Assembly (NCBI GenBank): GCA_903919165.1
Contig: CAIXHJ010000049.1
Coordinates: 1-15,750 of the forward strand
Direction of reading: 5' to 3'
Source of the DNA: an uncultured Holophagaceae bacterium
GTDB lineage: Bacteria > Acidobacteriota > Holophagae > Holophagales > Holophagaceae
Length of the DNA stretch: 15,750 nucleotides
The notes beneath the pieces were generated by a model that did no database searches, had not been told where the DNA came from, and worked only from the letters and a program-made list of their open reading frames with translations. The stretch's first letter is position 1, and each line of letters opens with the position of its first letter. Positions 14,785-15,750 of the stretch are shown here, piece by piece. A program made the position numbers and the translations under genes.

Positions 14785-15750
14785 ATGAGCAAGCTCGCCG
14801 TCCTCGCCTTCTCCGGCGGCCTCGACACGTCCTTCTGCGTGCTTCACCTCAAGGAGCAGGGCTACGACGTGGCCACAGTCACGGTCAACACCGGCGGTTT
14901 CTCGCCTGAGGAGCTGGCCCGCATCGAGTCGGCCTCGCCGAAGCTAGGCGCCATCAGCCACACCACGGTAGATGCTCGCGCCGGGCTCTTCGAAGGCTAC
15001 CTGCGCTACCTGGTCTACGGAAACGTGCTGCGCGGTCAGATGTACCCGCTGTCGGTGTCCGCCGAGCGGGTGTGCCAGGCCCGGGCCGTGGCCGAGCTAG
15101 CCAAGTCCATGAGTGCAACCGCCATCGCCCACGGCTCCACCGGCGCAGGCAATGACCAGGTGCGCTTCGACGTGGCCTTCCGGGCCCTGGCGCCGGACCT
15201 GGAGATCCTCACGCCCATCCGGGACCTCGGCCTCTCCCGGGCCGAGGAGATGGCCTACTGCGCCGAGCGTGGTGTCGTGTTCCCGGAGAAGACCAAGGAC
15301 TACTCCATCAACGAAGGCATGTGGGGCACCAGCATCGGTGGCCGGGAGACCCTGGATTCCTGGACCACCCTTCCGGAGGCGGCCTTTCCGGGCGGCCTCA
15401 TCGGCGCCCTGCCGCCCAAGACGCTCATTCTCAGCTTCGACCAGGGCGTCCCTGTGGCCCTCGATGGTGTCGCCCTGGATCCTGTCGAGCTCATCGCGCA
15501 GCTCAACGCCATTGGCCACGCCTATGGCATCGGGCGCGGCGTGCATCTGGGCGACACCATCCTCGGCATCAAGGGCCGCGTGGGCTTCGAGGCCCCTGCC
15601 GCGCACCTGCTCATTGGGGCCCACCGAGAACTGGAGAAGCTGGTCCTCAGCGGCAAGCAGCTGTTCTGGAAAGAGAGCCTGGGCAACCTCTACGGCAGCC
15701 TGCTCCACGAAGGCCACTTCTTCGATCCCCTGGCCCGAGACCTCGAGGCC
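14785..15750 (+). CDS. argG: argininosuccinate synthase ArgG, 3' end beyond the window
   Basis: Ligates citrulline and aspartate with ATP to argininosuccinate. The first 322 residues of a protein normally near 400 are present. The N-terminal PP-loop reads AFSGGLDTSF (about 8-17). The citrulline and aspartate-binding blocks follow: GNVLRGQMYPLSVSAERV, then AHGSTGAGNDQVRFD with the GxGNDQxRF signature, TPIRDL, and YSINEGMWGTSIGGRE. VNTGGFSPEEL right after the PP-loop strand is the form I recall from Bacteroidetes ArgG rather than the GQ/Asp form of common enzymes. The ATG has AAAGG six bases before it. It lies 139 bases after argH, behind the inverted repeat, so it may be read from the operon transcript or modulated by the repeat. 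Confidence 0.94.
   Translation, partial: MSKLAVLAFSGGLDTSFCVLHLKEQGYDVATVTVNTGGFSPEELARIESASPKLGAISHTTVDARAGLFEGYLRYLVYGNVLRGQMYPLSVSAERVCQARAVAELAKSMSATAIAHGSTGAGNDQVRFDVAFRALAPDLEILTPIRDLGLSRAEEMAYCAERGVVFPEKTKDYSINEGMWGTSIGGRETLDSWTTLPEAAFPGGLIGALPPKTLILSFDQGVPVALDGVALDPVELIAQLNAIGHAYGIGRGVHLGDTILGIKGRVGFEAPAAHLLIGAHRELEKLVLSGKQLFWKESLGNLYGSLLHEGHFFDPLARDLEA

Overview
The window looks like a chromosomal segment from a GC-rich, Gram-negative bacterium. Evidence for this is an outer-membrane beta-barrel protein, an EnvC-type envelope protein, a type IV pilus/type II secretion inner-membrane protein and a HyfB-type respiratory membrane module. The combination and codon style would fit an Acidobacteriota of the Holophaga/Geothrix kind, but this is a guess from general appearance; no rRNA or other marker gene is present.

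Left part (1-2674, minus strand): two consecutive HyfB-like (hydrogenase-4 component B / NuoL-M family) proton-translocating membrane subunits overlap by ATGA. The second runs off the left edge and carries an apparent single-base frameshift in a run of five G at 46-50. Middle part (2800-8535): a large predicted outer-membrane barrel protein of unknown role (minus), a divergent GspF/PilC-family protein (plus), then an EnvC-like LytM protein preceded by a six-helix membrane protein, both minus. A hairpin at 6603-6636 separates the convergent pilC-like and envC-like genes.

Right part (8578-15750): an arginine biosynthesis locus. argR (minus) diverges from the collinear block argD - argF' - argB - argE' - argH - argG (plus; argG is cut by the right edge). 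Overlaps or short gaps from argD to argH indicate one transcript. The AT-rich argR/argD gap holds a good promoter overlaid by two palindromes, one with the exact TGAA-N6-TTCA architecture of an ARG box.

The carbamoyltransferase is not an ordinary ornithine carbamoyltransferase. It belongs to the family acting on N-acylated ornithine, and the residue known to separate N-acetylornithine from N-succinylornithine enzymes is Ala (residue 90), not Glu. With a dedicated M20 deacylase in the operon and Bacteroidetes-like features in ArgB, ArgD, ArgH and ArgG, the locus most likely encodes a route in which the acyl group (possibly succinyl) stays on until N-acylcitrulline. ArgD makes N-acylornithine, ArgF' carbamoylates it, ArgE' removes the acyl group, and ArgG and ArgH convert citrulline to arginine. 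No argC and no N-acylglutamate synthase are seen in the window. A 9-bp-periodic inverted repeat of mobile or dispersed type sits between argH and argG.
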